64,000 nucleotides of DNA from Saprospiraceae bacterium (GTDB lineage: Bacteria > Bacteroidota > Bacteroidia > Chitinophagales > Saprospiraceae), in NCBI GenBank assembly GCA_016716335.1, contig JADJWN010000013.1, positions 1-64,000 on the forward strand, read 5' to 3'. Shown one piece after another: positions 9,066 through 18,037 of this stretch. Each line of letters starts with the position of its first letter. Positions within the stretch are counted from its first letter, which is position 1. The notes beneath the pieces were generated by a model. That model saw nothing but the letters and a program-made list of their open reading frames with translations, did no database searches and was not told the DNA's origin. Position numbers and translations under genes: made by a program.

Positions 9066-9719
9066 ATGAAAACAACTCACATTTTCTCAAGAACGCTCAT
9101 CGCCACATTTGTGATTATGATGACCTTTGCCTGCCAGAAAGATGCCGATCTGGCCACTGTAAAAAATGACATCACTACTGAATCAAGACTGAGATTTTCC
9201 GCTCCGACATGTACCAGTGTTTTAGGCTCTGAAGCTGACAGAGATATCATACTCAATGGTCCGGAACATCTGCTGAAATGGATGTACAATGAAGGATTGA
9301 AAGTGCCGGGAATAGAAGCTACCGACGGCAAATGGGAGGTAATAAGCGTATGTGCTGATGCATATGTATCTTTCTCCCCCGAAGGTGATTTGTTTGCCGA
9401 AGCTTCCGGGTTTGACAATTATTCTCTTCAGGATGCACGTATGAAAATAGTGGCCAGCCCGTTCGAAAACTCCATGATACTTTTGACCGGAAAGAATGAA
9501 GATAGCTGGAAAATCACTTACCTCGATGTTACTACGTACAGAAACAGGATAGTATTGATAGTTCAGAAGTCAAGTGCTCCGGGTTTCAATACCAAAGTAT
9601 CAGGTTCAGGAGATTTTGCACTGGTGACCATCAATCTGCACACCAATCTGCGGGAGATCAATAAATACAACACAGCAAAAGGATCCATATCAGTCATTGG
9701 TTTTAGTTTTGGCGGTTAA
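9066..9719 (+). CDS. Hypothetical lipoprotein
   Basis: The 217-residue protein begins with a lipoprotein signal (charged start, hydrophobic core, then TFAC with Cys at about residue 23), so it is probably anchored in a membrane facing the periplasm or outside. The rest is a soluble beta-rich domain with no motif I recognise; it contains several Cys (CTSVLG, VCADAY) and ends in GSISVIGFSFGG. It starts 12 bp after the sugar dehydrogenase frame and is followed by a strong terminator, so the two may be co-transcribed. No function is proposed. Confidence 0.75.
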   Translation: MKTTHIFSRTLIATFVIMMTFACQKDADLATVKNDITTESRLRFSAPTCTSVLGSEADRDIILNGPEHLLKWMYNEGLKVPGIEATDGKWEVISVCADAYVSFSPEGDLFAEASGFDNYSLQDARMKIVASPFENSMILLTGKNEDSWKITYLDVTTYRNRIVLIVQKSSAPGFNTKVSGSGDFALVTINLHTNLREINKYNTAKGSISVIGFSFGG

Positions 9720-9740
9720 TAAAATTTTGTGTATGAAAAA

Positions 9741-9772
9741 GGGTCGGAGTTTAAGTACTCCGGCCCTTTTTT
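9741..9772. terminator. Strong terminator after the lipoprotein gene
   Basis: GGGTCGGAGT pairs with ACTCCGGCCC (one G-T pair) and is followed by six Ts. An upstream A run means it may also serve the convergent universal stress gene. Confidence 0.8.
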
Positions 9773-9836
9773 AATTTTGATCACTGTATAAAAAACCTTC
9801 TGCGTTACACTCAGACTTGAATGGGGTAGCAAATCC

Positions 9837-10637
9837 TTATTCCGGCAGCACCAATACCGGGACATTACTGGAAAACAGCTCTGAGGTGGTATTGGTATTG
9901 ATAAATAATCTTTCCCAAAACGTATGTTTTCGTCTTACCATGACAAGAATCCCGATATCCGACTTTTCTACATAATGCTTGATGGCTTCAATGGGATCTT
10001 CGTGATGCAGCACGATGATTTCTTCTGTTATATCCTTAAGGTACTCGGTGGTTTGATTGGAAAAAGGATTGTATGAATCCGGTTCGCTGACATGTATGAT
10101 ATCCATCTCCGCTTTGAGGCTGGTGAGGATATGCTTCAGTATGTTGAAAATTTCTTTGTTCTCCACTTCATCATCATCCAGGCTCAGAAGTATCCTGTTT
10201 CCGGTTAGAAATTCACGGGTAGTGGACGGTATTGCCAATACCGGCACTACCGAATTTTCTATAACTTTTTTGGTGACACTTCCGAATAAAGCTGTCCTTA
10301 AGTCTGAGCTTCCCTGTGTCCCCATAATGATCAGATCAAAATGATGCTTTTTGGCATAATGCAGTATTTCATCCGCAGGACTCCCTTCTATGACTACCCT
10401 GCCCGGTTCTTTCTGTCCTGTCATGAGAGATTCATATTGCTGGATAAATTTTTCCATTTCTTCAGCCACTGTGTCGCGTATTTCTATGTCGAATTTACGA
10501 AAACTTCCAGTAGCTCTGGGTACTGTGTAGGTTGTCAAAAAAGTGATTTTACCTCCCAGTGCCTTATTGATATTGATGGCATATTCTACTGCAAAGCAGG
10601 AATTCTCAGAGAAATCAGTTGGACAAAGGATATTCAT
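9837..10637 (-). CDS. Universal stress protein, tandem-domain, ATP-binding type
   Basis: The ATG at 10635-10637 (MNILCPTDFSENS) gives 266 residues, twice the usual Usp domain. The first domain ends with GTQGSSDLRTALFGSVTKKV, the G-x2-G-x9-G-S signature that binds ATP phosphates. The second domain is more divergent and lacks the signature. Such proteins act in the cytoplasm in stress survival; no specific partner is implied. An in-frame start 51 bp further up would overlap the preceding gene and adds a basic tail not seen in the family. It follows a second Usp gene by 25 bp, so they are likely one operon. Confidence 0.88.
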   Translation of the reverse strand: MNILCPTDFSENSCFAVEYAININKALGGKITFLTTYTVPRATGSFRKFDIEIRDTVAEEMEKFIQQYESLMTGQKEPGRVVIEGSPADEILHYAKKHHFDLIIMGTQGSSDLRTALFGSVTKKVIENSVVPVLAIPSTTREFLTGNRILLSLDDDEVENKEIFNILKHILTSLKAEMDIIHVSEPDSYNPFSNQTTEYLKDITEEIIVLHHEDPIEAIKHYVEKSDIGILVMVRRKHTFWERLFINTNTTSELFSSNVPVLVLPE

Positions 10638-10662
10638 ATATCGTTTTTTTAGTTTATCAAAA

Positions 10663-11511
10663 TTACTCTTCTTCCGGCGGATTTTCATTTAAAATCATCA
10701 CCGGCAGGTGTATGCCCTCTGCAGTTTTCAAACTGAATGATTTGGAGAAAAACTCGGCAAAAAGGCTCTTTTTCCTGTGTACCATAACCAAAAGATCAGC
10801 CTCTTCAAAAATACAATAATCTATCAATCCCTGTACCGCATCGGAGGCGTGCACATTTTTAATCTGAAATGCAAAGTCCGGATCTTTATTTTCAAACATT
10901 TCTTTCAGAATCTGGTCACTCGTATCGGCTATATTTTGCTTTTCTGATGAAACATGCACAAAATCTGTAGAAGCTTTAAAAAATTCATTGAATTTCAGGT
11001 ATTCATCAATACTTTCATCAAAATCCGTTTGGGTATCTACGGCAAAAACCACCTTTTCAGGCTTCTTAAACCGGGTATTTTCATGCACAAGTATCAGGGG
11101 TCGGCTGCTCAACTTGGCAATTATCGAAGAAGTAGTGCCCAAAAATCGCTCTATAATGTTGTGCTTATCTCTCGTACCCATCACTACGCAATCCACATCC
11201 ACATCTTTAAGATAATCCACTACTGCAAATCCCGGCACTCCAAATCTTACATCATACTTCACCTTCACATTATGCAGCTCATATCCCTGCTCACCGGCAT
11301 ATTCTTTGGCAAAATACTTTAATCTCTTTTTAGCTGCCTGATATGCAGAATCCAGACTGTCAAGAAACATCGTATCAGAAGTATTGAAACTACCACTGAT
11401 TACATGCATCAGGGTAATCCTTGCTCCAGTGAGATTGGCCAATTGATTGGCATAGTAATATGCTGAAAATGAAGTTTTTGTAAAATCTACCGGAACTAAA
11501 ATGTTTTTCAT
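10663..11511 (-). CDS. Universal stress protein, tandem-domain, probably not ATP-binding
   Basis: From the ATG at 11509-11511 (MKNILVPVDFTKTS) the protein has 282 residues and two Usp folds. The position of the nucleotide loop reads GTRDKHNIIERFLGTTSSII, so the second glycine of G-x2-G is replaced by Asp, which in this family usually means no ATP binding. The C-terminal domain ends EADLLVMVHRKKSLF, closely parallel to the neighbour's ILVMVRRKHTF, so the two genes look like a duplication that split into binding and non-binding forms. It is first in the pair. Confidence 0.87.
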   Translation of the reverse strand: MKNILVPVDFTKTSFSAYYYANQLANLTGARITLMHVISGSFNTSDTMFLDSLDSAYQAAKKRLKYFAKEYAGEQGYELHNVKVKYDVRFGVPGFAVVDYLKDVDVDCVVMGTRDKHNIIERFLGTTSSIIAKLSSRPLILVHENTRFKKPEKVVFAVDTQTDFDESIDEYLKFNEFFKASTDFVHVSSEKQNIADTSDQILKEMFENKDPDFAFQIKNVHASDAVQGLIDYCIFEEADLLVMVHRKKSLFAEFFSKSFSLKTAEGIHLPVMILNENPPEEE

Positions 11512-11704
11512 CCTGAATATTTTGTGTAAATATATATCAAAGTTCAAAACTCCCCTGTGATGATAATCAACTTTAATTATGATTTAATACATAAATCTTA
11601 AAGCTGTGTCAGTTCAGGGAAGCTATTGTATTTTTTGTTTAATATTAAATACTGATAAGTTAAACAATATTGGGTTTAACACGTTATCCAAACAAAATTC
11701 AAAC

Positions 11705-12427
11705 ATGGAAAACAAAATAAAATTGAACGGCACAAAGATTAAAATCGAAAATCCTGACCTTCTGGATACGCTGGATATCTATGCACAATATGATGCAGAG
11801 GGTGACAACCACATATTGACCGGTATTGACACTCCCATGAAGAAAAATGCTTTTGATGTCGATGATGAAACTAAAATCAAAGGCATTGAGTATCACTTTC
11901 GTGAAATTATGGAGCTACTCGGATTGGACCTTACCGATGACAGCCTGAAAGGTACTCCGTACAGAGTGGCAAAAATGTATGTAAAGGAGATTTTCAGCGG
12001 CCTTAATCCGGCCAACAGACCAGATGTGAAGCTGTTTGATAACAAATACCGGTACAATGAGATGCTGGTAGAGAAGGATATCAGCTTCTATTCGAATTGC
12101 GAGCATCACTTTGTACCTATAATCGGCAAAGCACATGTAGCCTATATTTCTTCCGGTAAGGTAATAGGTTTATCCAAACTCAACAGGATAGTGCAGTACT
12201 ATGCCAGAAGACCGCAGGTACAGGAAAGACTGACAATACAGATTGCCAACGAAATCAAAGCAGCTGTTCATAGTGAGCATGTGGCTGTATTGATTGAGGC
12301 TACCCATTTATGTGTGTCGTCCAGAGGTGTTCAGGATGTTTCCAGTAGTACAGTCACTTCATATTATAGTGGTAAGTTTGAACAGGAATCTACAAGAATG
12401 GAGTTTCTCAAATATGCGGGTAAATAA
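11705..12427 (+). CDS. folE: GTP cyclohydrolase I
   Basis: The chosen ATG at 11705 gives 240 residues; the frame is open from 11606 but the extra 33 residues are not family-like. After a 60-residue N-terminal extension the catalytic domain shows GTPYRVAKMYVKEIFSGL, the zinc site SNCEHHF, then GLSKLNRIVQYYARRPQVQE and HLCVSSRGV, which supplies the second Cys ligand. It converts GTP to dihydroneopterin triphosphate, the first step to folate or pterin cofactors, as a homodecamer. It stands alone with a terminator 40 bp downstream. Confidence 0.95.
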   Translation: MENKIKLNGTKIKIENPDLLDTLDIYAQYDAEGDNHILTGIDTPMKKNAFDVDDETKIKGIEYHFREIMELLGLDLTDDSLKGTPYRVAKMYVKEIFSGLNPANRPDVKLFDNKYRYNEMLVEKDISFYSNCEHHFVPIIGKAHVAYISSGKVIGLSKLNRIVQYYARRPQVQERLTIQIANEIKAAVHSEHVAVLIEATHLCVSSRGVQDVSSSTVTSYYSGKFEQESTRMEFLKYAGK

Positions 12428-12465
12428 ATAGAATGCTTAAAATACCTTCACTTCGGTTGTAAATA

Positions 12466-12502
12466 AAAAAGCCCTGTATTTTGCATACCGGGCTTTTATA
12501 TT
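12466..12502. terminator. Bidirectional terminator between folE and the M23 peptidase gene
   Basis: AAAAAAGCCC-T-GTAT pairs with ATAC-C-GGGCTTTT around a short TTTGC loop, with As on one side and Ts on the other. It lies between two convergent genes. Confidence 0.75.
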
Positions 12503-12539
12503 TTTTCAATACTATTACTTATTTGTGTGCTTCGTTTAT

Positions 12540-13522
12540 TTAGTCGAAGGACTGATTGGCCTGAGCAGCTCTTTTTACCAGCTCCTGATATTCTGAAGCA
12601 GTCAATCCATCCAACACATAGTCAATTGGATTGATAGCCACACCATTCAGCCACACTTCATAATGGAGATGTGGAGCCGTCGAAGTACCGGTATTGCCTA
12701 CTATACCGATTTTCTGACCTTTTTTCACTGTCTGCCCTTCTTTCACGGAGATGGTATGCATATGGGCATATAACGTTTTGTACCCAAATCCGTGGTCGAT
12801 CACCAAATGTTTGCCAAATCCGCTTCCTGTTTTATTGATGGAGATTACCTTACCATCTCCGGTGGCCTGTATGTCAGTACCTTGCGGTGCCGTAAAATCA
12901 AGACCCTTATGAAACTTCTTTACTTTATGTATCGGGTGATTCTCATACCAAACCCTGAAAGGAACTTCACTTCCTGACGTAAGGCGGATTCTTTAACCGG
13001 CTTGATTGACGGAATACTTGCCAAACGTTTCTCTTTAGTGAGAGCAATGGTATAAAGGCTATCCAATGATTTTTTCTGAAGTTCGAATTTTCGCTTGAGA
13101 TTGTCAACTTTGACGAGTGATGAGGAAATCATTTTTCCGGTTTCCTTAAAGTTTTCTAAGTAAGCATACTTATTGTGACCTCCGATACCACCATTCCAGA
13201 TATTTTCATCCACAGGCTTGATACCGAAAATCATTCGGTGTACCTCTGCATCTTTCTTGTGCAGTGCCTCGAGACTTGCGGCCAGTTGGTCATAATCCTC
13301 TGTGAGATTTGCAATATGAAACTGCAGTTGCTCATGCTGTCTTTCAAGAAGTTTTTCCTTAGGTGTAGGAAAGTACTGGTATGCAAGGACAAAAAGTAAA
13401 ACTGAGGTAAATACCACAGCCGAGATATAGTTGATGCTTTTCTTTAATCTTTCTTTGGGAGTGAGTCGGAATTCTTCATATTGCAGGGTATGCTCGTTGT
13501 AAACGTACTTTACTCTCTTCAT
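12540..13522 (-). CDS. M23 family metallopeptidase (membrane-anchored LytM type), one-base frameshift
   Basis: The N-terminal frame (13522 to 12920) encodes a short cytoplasmic segment, one membrane helix (about residues 30-48) and a coiled-coil stalk, and then enters the peptidase at FLSGFGMRI before running to a stop. The +1 frame continues PIHKVKKFHKGLDFTAPQG, LYAHMH and APHLHYEVW to 12540, giving the HxxxD and HxH zinc ligands. Restoring one C (a G on the plus strand near 12937-12939) joins them into 327 residues with a normal M23 domain. By family it cleaves peptidoglycan cross-bridges or regulates amidases in the periplasm. The single base lost from a CC pair suggests a sequence error. 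Confidence 0.85.
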
Positions 13523-13921
13523 TTTTTTATCACGTGTTTAATTTACCAATCGCTCTTTATAAAGATTCGGTCAGTACAATTACGGAATACTCAAAGGATT
13601 ACAGGCGTAAAATTAATTTTCGCTTAAAACTCCACCAAGGAATTGTCAAAATATTTTTATTTTTAATATATAATTTTTTTCATACGCAATGTTCTTGTTT
13701 ATCAGATATTTAGATTTTTTTCGGCTAAGTATCTGTGTGATAATATACTATTTATTACACCTAATTTTAATATGAATCCTCATTGAAAACCGTTTACACT
13801 TTATATCCGGCTGACTTCTCAAAAAAGCAACAGAAAGACTTATCTTTGGCCCGTAAATAGGATTTAACAGGAATGTTCACCACTATTTCCTTGAGATTAG
13901 AAAGAAAATGATATTGTTAAG
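13523..13921. other. Intergenic region between the divergent M23 peptidase and alaS
   Basis: This 399-bp AT-rich stretch contains no ORF or RNA that I can recognise. A TATCTTTG box at 13841-13848 matches the Bacteroidota -7 element for alaS and would give a leader of about 70 bases, but no TTG lies 17-23 bases upstream, so the promoter call is weak. Nothing else is seen. Confidence 0.5.
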
Positions 13922-16543
13922 ATGATGACTTCCAACGAGATAAGACAAAAGTTCTTAGACTTTTTTGCATCGAAAAACCACAAAATTGTTCCATCTGCCC
14001 CTATTGTGGTCAAAAATGACCCGACACTGATGTTTACCAATGCCGGTATGAATCAGTTCAAAGATTATTTTCTGGGAAATGCCAAACCGGATCACCCAAG
14101 AATAGCAGATACCCAAAAGTGCCTCAGGGTCAGCGGAAAACACAATGATCTGGAAGAAGTGGGTGTGGATACGTATCACCACACCATGTTTGAAATGCTG
14201 GGCAACTGGAGTATTGGCGATTATTTCAAGGCAGAGGCGATTGCCTGGAGTTGGGAACTTCTGACAGAAGTGTATAAACTGGACAAAAGCAGGCTCTATG
14301 TGACTGTATTTGAGGGTGACGAAGCAGAAAATCTCCCGCCCTCACGAATTGCCCTGAAGGAATGGCGCAAACTCGTTCCGGAAGACCATATTGTATTTGG
14401 CAACAAGAAGGACAACTTCTGGGAGATGGGAGATACTGGCCCCTGCGGTCCATGCAGTGAGATTCACATAGACCTCAGACCGGATGAAGAGAGAGCACTG
14501 ATACCCGGCAAAGATCTCGTGAACAAGGATCATCCACAGGTGATAGAAATCTGGAACAATGTATTTATCCAATATAACAGAAAGGCTGACGGTACCCTTG
14601 AACCTCTTCCTGCCATGCATGTGGATACAGGTATGGGATTTGAGAGACTGGTCAGGGCTATACAGGGCAAATCCTCCAATTATGATACAGACGTATTTAC
14701 CGGAACAATACGTGAAGTGGAGAGAATCACCGGCAAGACCTATAATTTTGGGGACAGCAAACAGGATATTGCCTTCAGGGTGCTTGCAGATCATATCAGG
14801 GCTGTTGCTTTTACGATCGCTGATGGTCAGTTGCCTTCCAATAATGGTGCAGGCTATGTAATACGCCGTATTTTGAGAAGAGCTGTCAGATACTATTACT
14901 CATATCTGGATTATAAGCAACCTCTCCTTACCCAGTTGGTGGATGTCATCGCTAAGCAATTTGAGTACGTTTTCCCTGAGCTCTATCTTCAGCGGACTTT
15001 TGTAGAACGGGTCATCAGAGAAGAAGAGAAAAATTTCCTGAAAACCCTGGAAGGAGGTTTGCGAAGAATCGAAGACCTTGAAGTGAAAGACGGTATATTA
15101 GACGGCAGAGTGGTTTTCGAATTGTATGATACTTATGGCTTTCCGGTGGACCTCACCCGGCTGATTGCTGCTGAGAAAAACTGGGAAGTGGATGAAGCAG
15201 GATTTCAGATTGCACTACAGGAGCAAAAGGAGCGCTCAAGGGCAGATGCCAAAAGAATAACCGGTGACTGGATAAGCATACGGAAAGATCAGCAGACTGA
15301 GTTTGTGGGTTATGACGAACTGTGGGTGGAGAATGCCAAAATCATCAAATACCGTATCCTGAAACAAAAAGATCAGGAGGTGGTGCAGCTGGTGCTCGAC
15401 AAAACTCCCTTTTATCCTGAAGGTGGTGGTCAGGTAGGTGATACAGGACTGTTGATTCTGGATGATGAGGTGGTCAAAGTACTGGACACCAAAAAGGAAA
15501 ACGACCTGATTGTACATATCGTAGATCGGGTGCCGGAACAGCTTGAAGAATCAGTATATGCAGAAGTAGATGCCGATAAGCGCAAGCTTACCGAAAATAA
15601 TCATACAGCCACCCACCTACTCCATGCGGCTCTCAGGCAGGTCTTGGGTACGCATGTACAGCAGAAGGGATCTTTGGTTAAGGACGATTATCTGAGATTT
15701 GACTTTTCGCATTTCCAGAAAGTCACGGATCAGGAACTGGCAGCTATTGAGCAGATGGTGAATCAAAAGATCAGGGAAAATATAAAACTGGATGAATCCA
15801 GATCAATAAGCATGGAGGAGGCCAAAAAAGCAGGGGCTATGATGCTTTTTGGTGAAAAGTACGGAGAGCAGGTGCGAATGATCACTTTTGATCCTTCCTA
15901 TTCACGGGAGCTTTGTGGAGGATGCCATGCGAAAGCTACAGGCCAGCTGGGCTTTTTCAAGATAATCTCAGAAAGCGGAATTGCTGCCGGTGTAAGAAGA
16001 ATAGAAGCCCTCACTGCTGGAAAAGCCGAAGAATACATCAACAGCCATCTCAATGAACTGGTTGCCATCCGTTCTTTTTTCAAAAACAACCAGAATATCG
16101 TAAAAAATATTCATGACCTTTATGAGGAAAATAAAGGCCTGAAAAAAGAAATTGAAAAGCTCATGGCTGAAAAAGCCGGAAACATAAAGGAGAAACTGGC
16201 CAAGTCTGCTGAAACCTATCATGGGGTAATACTGATTAAGGCGGCACTTAATGGTATGGATGCCAAAACTGCCAAAACGCTGGCTTACAATCTGGAACAG
16301 GAAATGGGAGATGCCGTAATTTTATTTGGCTTGAAAGATGGCGATAAAGCTCAGTTGATGCTCACCATAAGCGAATCCCTGACCAAAAGCAAAAATCTTC
16401 ATGCTGGGCAGATCATCAGGGAATTGGCTAAAGAAATCAATGGAGGTGGTGGCGGTCAGGCATTCTTCGCTTCCGCAGGAGGTGATAATCCTGATGGATT
16501 TGATAGAGCCTTTGAGAAGATTAAAGATTTTATTCCATCCTGA
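13922..16543 (+). CDS. alaS: Alanyl-tRNA synthetase
   Basis: The full-length protein of 873 residues has the class II catalytic domain at the N-terminus (SAPIVVKNDPTLMFTNAGMN, then the motif 2 region around KCLRVSGKHNDLEEVG and GDTGPCGPCSEIH), the editing domain with zinc ligands HTATHLLHAAL and CGGCHAKATG, and the C-terminal oligomerisation and DHHA1 region ending GGGGGQAFFASAGG. It charges tRNA-Ala and clears mischarged Ser and Gly. Two ATGs are adjacent (13922 and 13925), and either could be used. Three small genes follow closely on the same strand. Confidence 0.97.
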   Translation: MMTSNEIRQKFLDFFASKNHKIVPSAPIVVKNDPTLMFTNAGMNQFKDYFLGNAKPDHPRIADTQKCLRVSGKHNDLEEVGVDTYHHTMFEMLGNWSIGDYFKAEAIAWSWELLTEVYKLDKSRLYVTVFEGDEAENLPPSRIALKEWRKLVPEDHIVFGNKKDNFWEMGDTGPCGPCSEIHIDLRPDEERALIPGKDLVNKDHPQVIEIWNNVFIQYNRKADGTLEPLPAMHVDTGMGFERLVRAIQGKSSNYDTDVFTGTIREVERITGKTYNFGDSKQDIAFRVLADHIRAVAFTIADGQLPSNNGAGYVIRRILRRAVRYYYSYLDYKQPLLTQLVDVIAKQFEYVFPELYLQRTFVERVIREEEKNFLKTLEGGLRRIEDLEVKDGILDGRVVFELYDTYGFPVDLTRLIAAEKNWEVDEAGFQIALQEQKERSRADAKRITGDWISIRKDQQTEFVGYDELWVENAKIIKYRILKQKDQEVVQLVLDKTPFYPEGGGQVGDTGLLILDDEVVKVLDTKKENDLIVHIVDRVPEQLEESVYAEVDADKRKLTENNHTATHLLHAALRQVLGTHVQQKGSLVKDDYLRFDFSHFQKVTDQELAAIEQMVNQKIRENIKLDESRSISMEEAKKAGAMMLFGEKYGEQVRMITFDPSYSRELCGGCHAKATGQLGFFKIISESGIAAGVRRIEALTAGKAEEYINSHLNELVAIRSFFKNNQNIVKNIHDLYEENKGLKKEIEKLMAEKAGNIKEKLAKSAETYHGVILIKAALNGMDAKTAKTLAYNLEQEMGDAVILFGLKDGDKAQLMLTISESLTKSKNLHAGQIIRELAKEINGGGGGQAFFASAGGDNPDGFDRAFEKIKDFIPS

Positions 16544-16552
16544 TTTCACAAT

Positions 16553-16897
16553 ATGTACAGAGTACTATCCATATTATCATTGCTCTGGCTCATGACAGGA
16601 TGTATTGTCAACAATCATACATTGAGTGAGGTACAGATATCTGATAATGATTGTTTTTCCGACAGGAAAACGGTGGAAACTATCACAAACCGGGAAGGCA
16701 GAATCCTTCAGCAAGGTAGTCTCTTCCTCATAGAATTAAAGGAGGGATCTGAAAGACTGGCACCCTGCAATCTTCCGGAGGAACTGAAATCCGATGGCCT
16801 GACTTTGATTCTGGATGCAAAAGTGAAAGAAATTTTTCCGGAAGAGAGATGGGCAGGCCGCCCCAGTGAACTTACCAAAATTATTGTTAAAAAATAA
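16553..16897 (+). CDS. Small hypothetical lipoprotein
   Basis: This 114-residue protein starts 9 bp after alaS. A hydrophobic leader ends in MTGC at about residue 17, which suits signal peptidase II. The mature part contains two more Cys (NDCFSDRK and APCNLPEEL) and a C-terminal segment, LILDAKVKEIFPEERWAGRP, that looks like a short beta domain. I do not recognise a family. Close spacing to alaS and the next gene suggests co-transcription. Confidence 0.7.
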   Translation: MYRVLSILSLLWLMTGCIVNNHTLSEVQISDNDCFSDRKTVETITNREGRILQQGSLFLIELKEGSERLAPCNLPEELKSDGLTLILDAKVKEIFPEERWAGRPSELTKIIVKK

Positions 16898-16912
16898 AAA
16901 TACGCAATCCCG

Positions 16913-17239
16913 ATGAGCGAATTGAAGTGGAGTTACAACGAATTTCTGACCTTCCTGCTGATATATATTGCCCATGTGGACATGGAGTTTGCCGAGGAAG
17001 AAAAAGCCATGATCAAAAAAAATCTGGGAGAGAAAAATTATGATAAAATGCTGGCAGAGTTCGAATCCATGAGTGATTTTGCGGCTTATCAGGCCATAAT
17101 GGATTACAAAGGTGTGTATTATCCTACGGCCGAACAAAAAGCAGAAATCATGGAAAAAATCAAAGACCTTTTTCATGCTGACGGAGAATTTAATGTAATG
17201 GAGAAGGAGCTGATGCATTTTTTGAGCCTGATGATGTGA
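16913..17239 (+). CDS. Small TerB-like helical protein
   Basis: The 108-residue all-helical protein has IAHVDMEFAEEEKAMIKK near the start and FHADGEFNVMEKELMHFL near the end. Both resemble the acidic D-x-E-x2-x2-E helices of the TerB/tellurite-resistance-like fold, where paired acidic residues bind metal. No signal peptide is present. It lies between the small lipoprotein gene (15 bp) and the SDR gene (6 bp), in a likely alaS operon. The family call is tentative and no process is proposed. Confidence 0.65.
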   Translation: MSELKWSYNEFLTFLLIYIAHVDMEFAEEEKAMIKKNLGEKNYDKMLAEFESMSDFAAYQAIMDYKGVYYPTAEQKAEIMEKIKDLFHADGEFNVMEKELMHFLSLMM

Positions 17240-17245
17240 TAATCC

Positions 17246-18022
17246 ATGGACCTGAAAGTTAAAGATCAGCTCTTTGTGGTAACCGGATCAAGCAGTGGTT
17301 TTGGAAAATCCATTGCAGAAAGATTGATTCTGGAGGGTGCCAGAGTCATAATCAATGCAAGAGGCGAGGAGAATCTCGAAAAATTGAGGCTGAAGTATCC
17401 CGATAACATAGAAGTCCTGCAGGGAGATATCACTACTGATGCTACCATTGCCAACCTGCTTAAAAAACTCCATGGCAAAAAATTGCATGGCATTGTGATA
17501 AATGCAGGCGGACCGCCGGCAAAATCATTTATCAATACTGAAATCACCGATTGGGACGATGCCTATGAAAAAATATTGCGATGGAAAGTAAAACTAACCC
17601 AGGAGCTGATGGAGAAATTTGAAATCCAGCATTATGGAAGGATTCTCTACATAGAAAGTGTAGCCGTCAAACAACCCATTGAAAATCTGGTACTCAGCAA
17701 TTCTCTGAGACTGGCGGTGGTAGGATTTGTCAAAACGCTGTCTCAGGAAGTTGCCCACAAGGGCATCACACTGAATATTCTGGCGCCGGGATACCATGCC
17801 ACTGCTGCCATGCAAAGACTTTTCGAGCATAAATCCATGCTCCTCGGTATCTCTCCGGAGGAAGCGGCACAGGAGTATATCCGTGAAATCAAAACGGGAG
17901 CATTGGGCAATCCGGATGATTTCGCAAGTCTTGCTGCCTGGCTACTCTCGCCACATGCCCGATTTATCACGGGACAGACCATTTCGGTGGATGGTGGATT
18001 GGTGAAAGGCACTATGGGATGA
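17246..18022 (+). CDS. Short-chain dehydrogenase/reductase family protein without the canonical YxxxK
   Basis: The 258-residue Rossmann protein has the cofactor loop VTGSSSGFGKSIAE, NAGG at about residue 88, ILAPGYHAT after the substrate loop and a C-terminal TGQTISVDGG, all typical of SDR enzymes. Where the catalytic Tyr-x3-Lys should be, it reads LSNSLRLAVVGF, so Tyr and Lys are replaced by Leu or Ser and Arg. The preceding Ser is present (IESVAVKQP). An SDR subgroup with LSNS-x-R at this place is known, so this is not decay, but the chemistry may be unusual. It follows the TerB-like gene by 6 bp. Confidence 0.85.
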   Translation: MDLKVKDQLFVVTGSSSGFGKSIAERLILEGARVIINARGEENLEKLRLKYPDNIEVLQGDITTDATIANLLKKLHGKKLHGIVINAGGPPAKSFINTEITDWDDAYEKILRWKVKLTQELMEKFEIQHYGRILYIESVAVKQPIENLVLSNSLRLAVVGFVKTLSQEVAHKGITLNILAPGYHATAAMQRLFEHKSMLLGISPEEAAQEYIREIKTGALGNPDDFASLAAWLLSPHARFITGQTISVDGGLVKGTMG

Positions 18023-18037
18023 TGTACTGGTCAGGTC

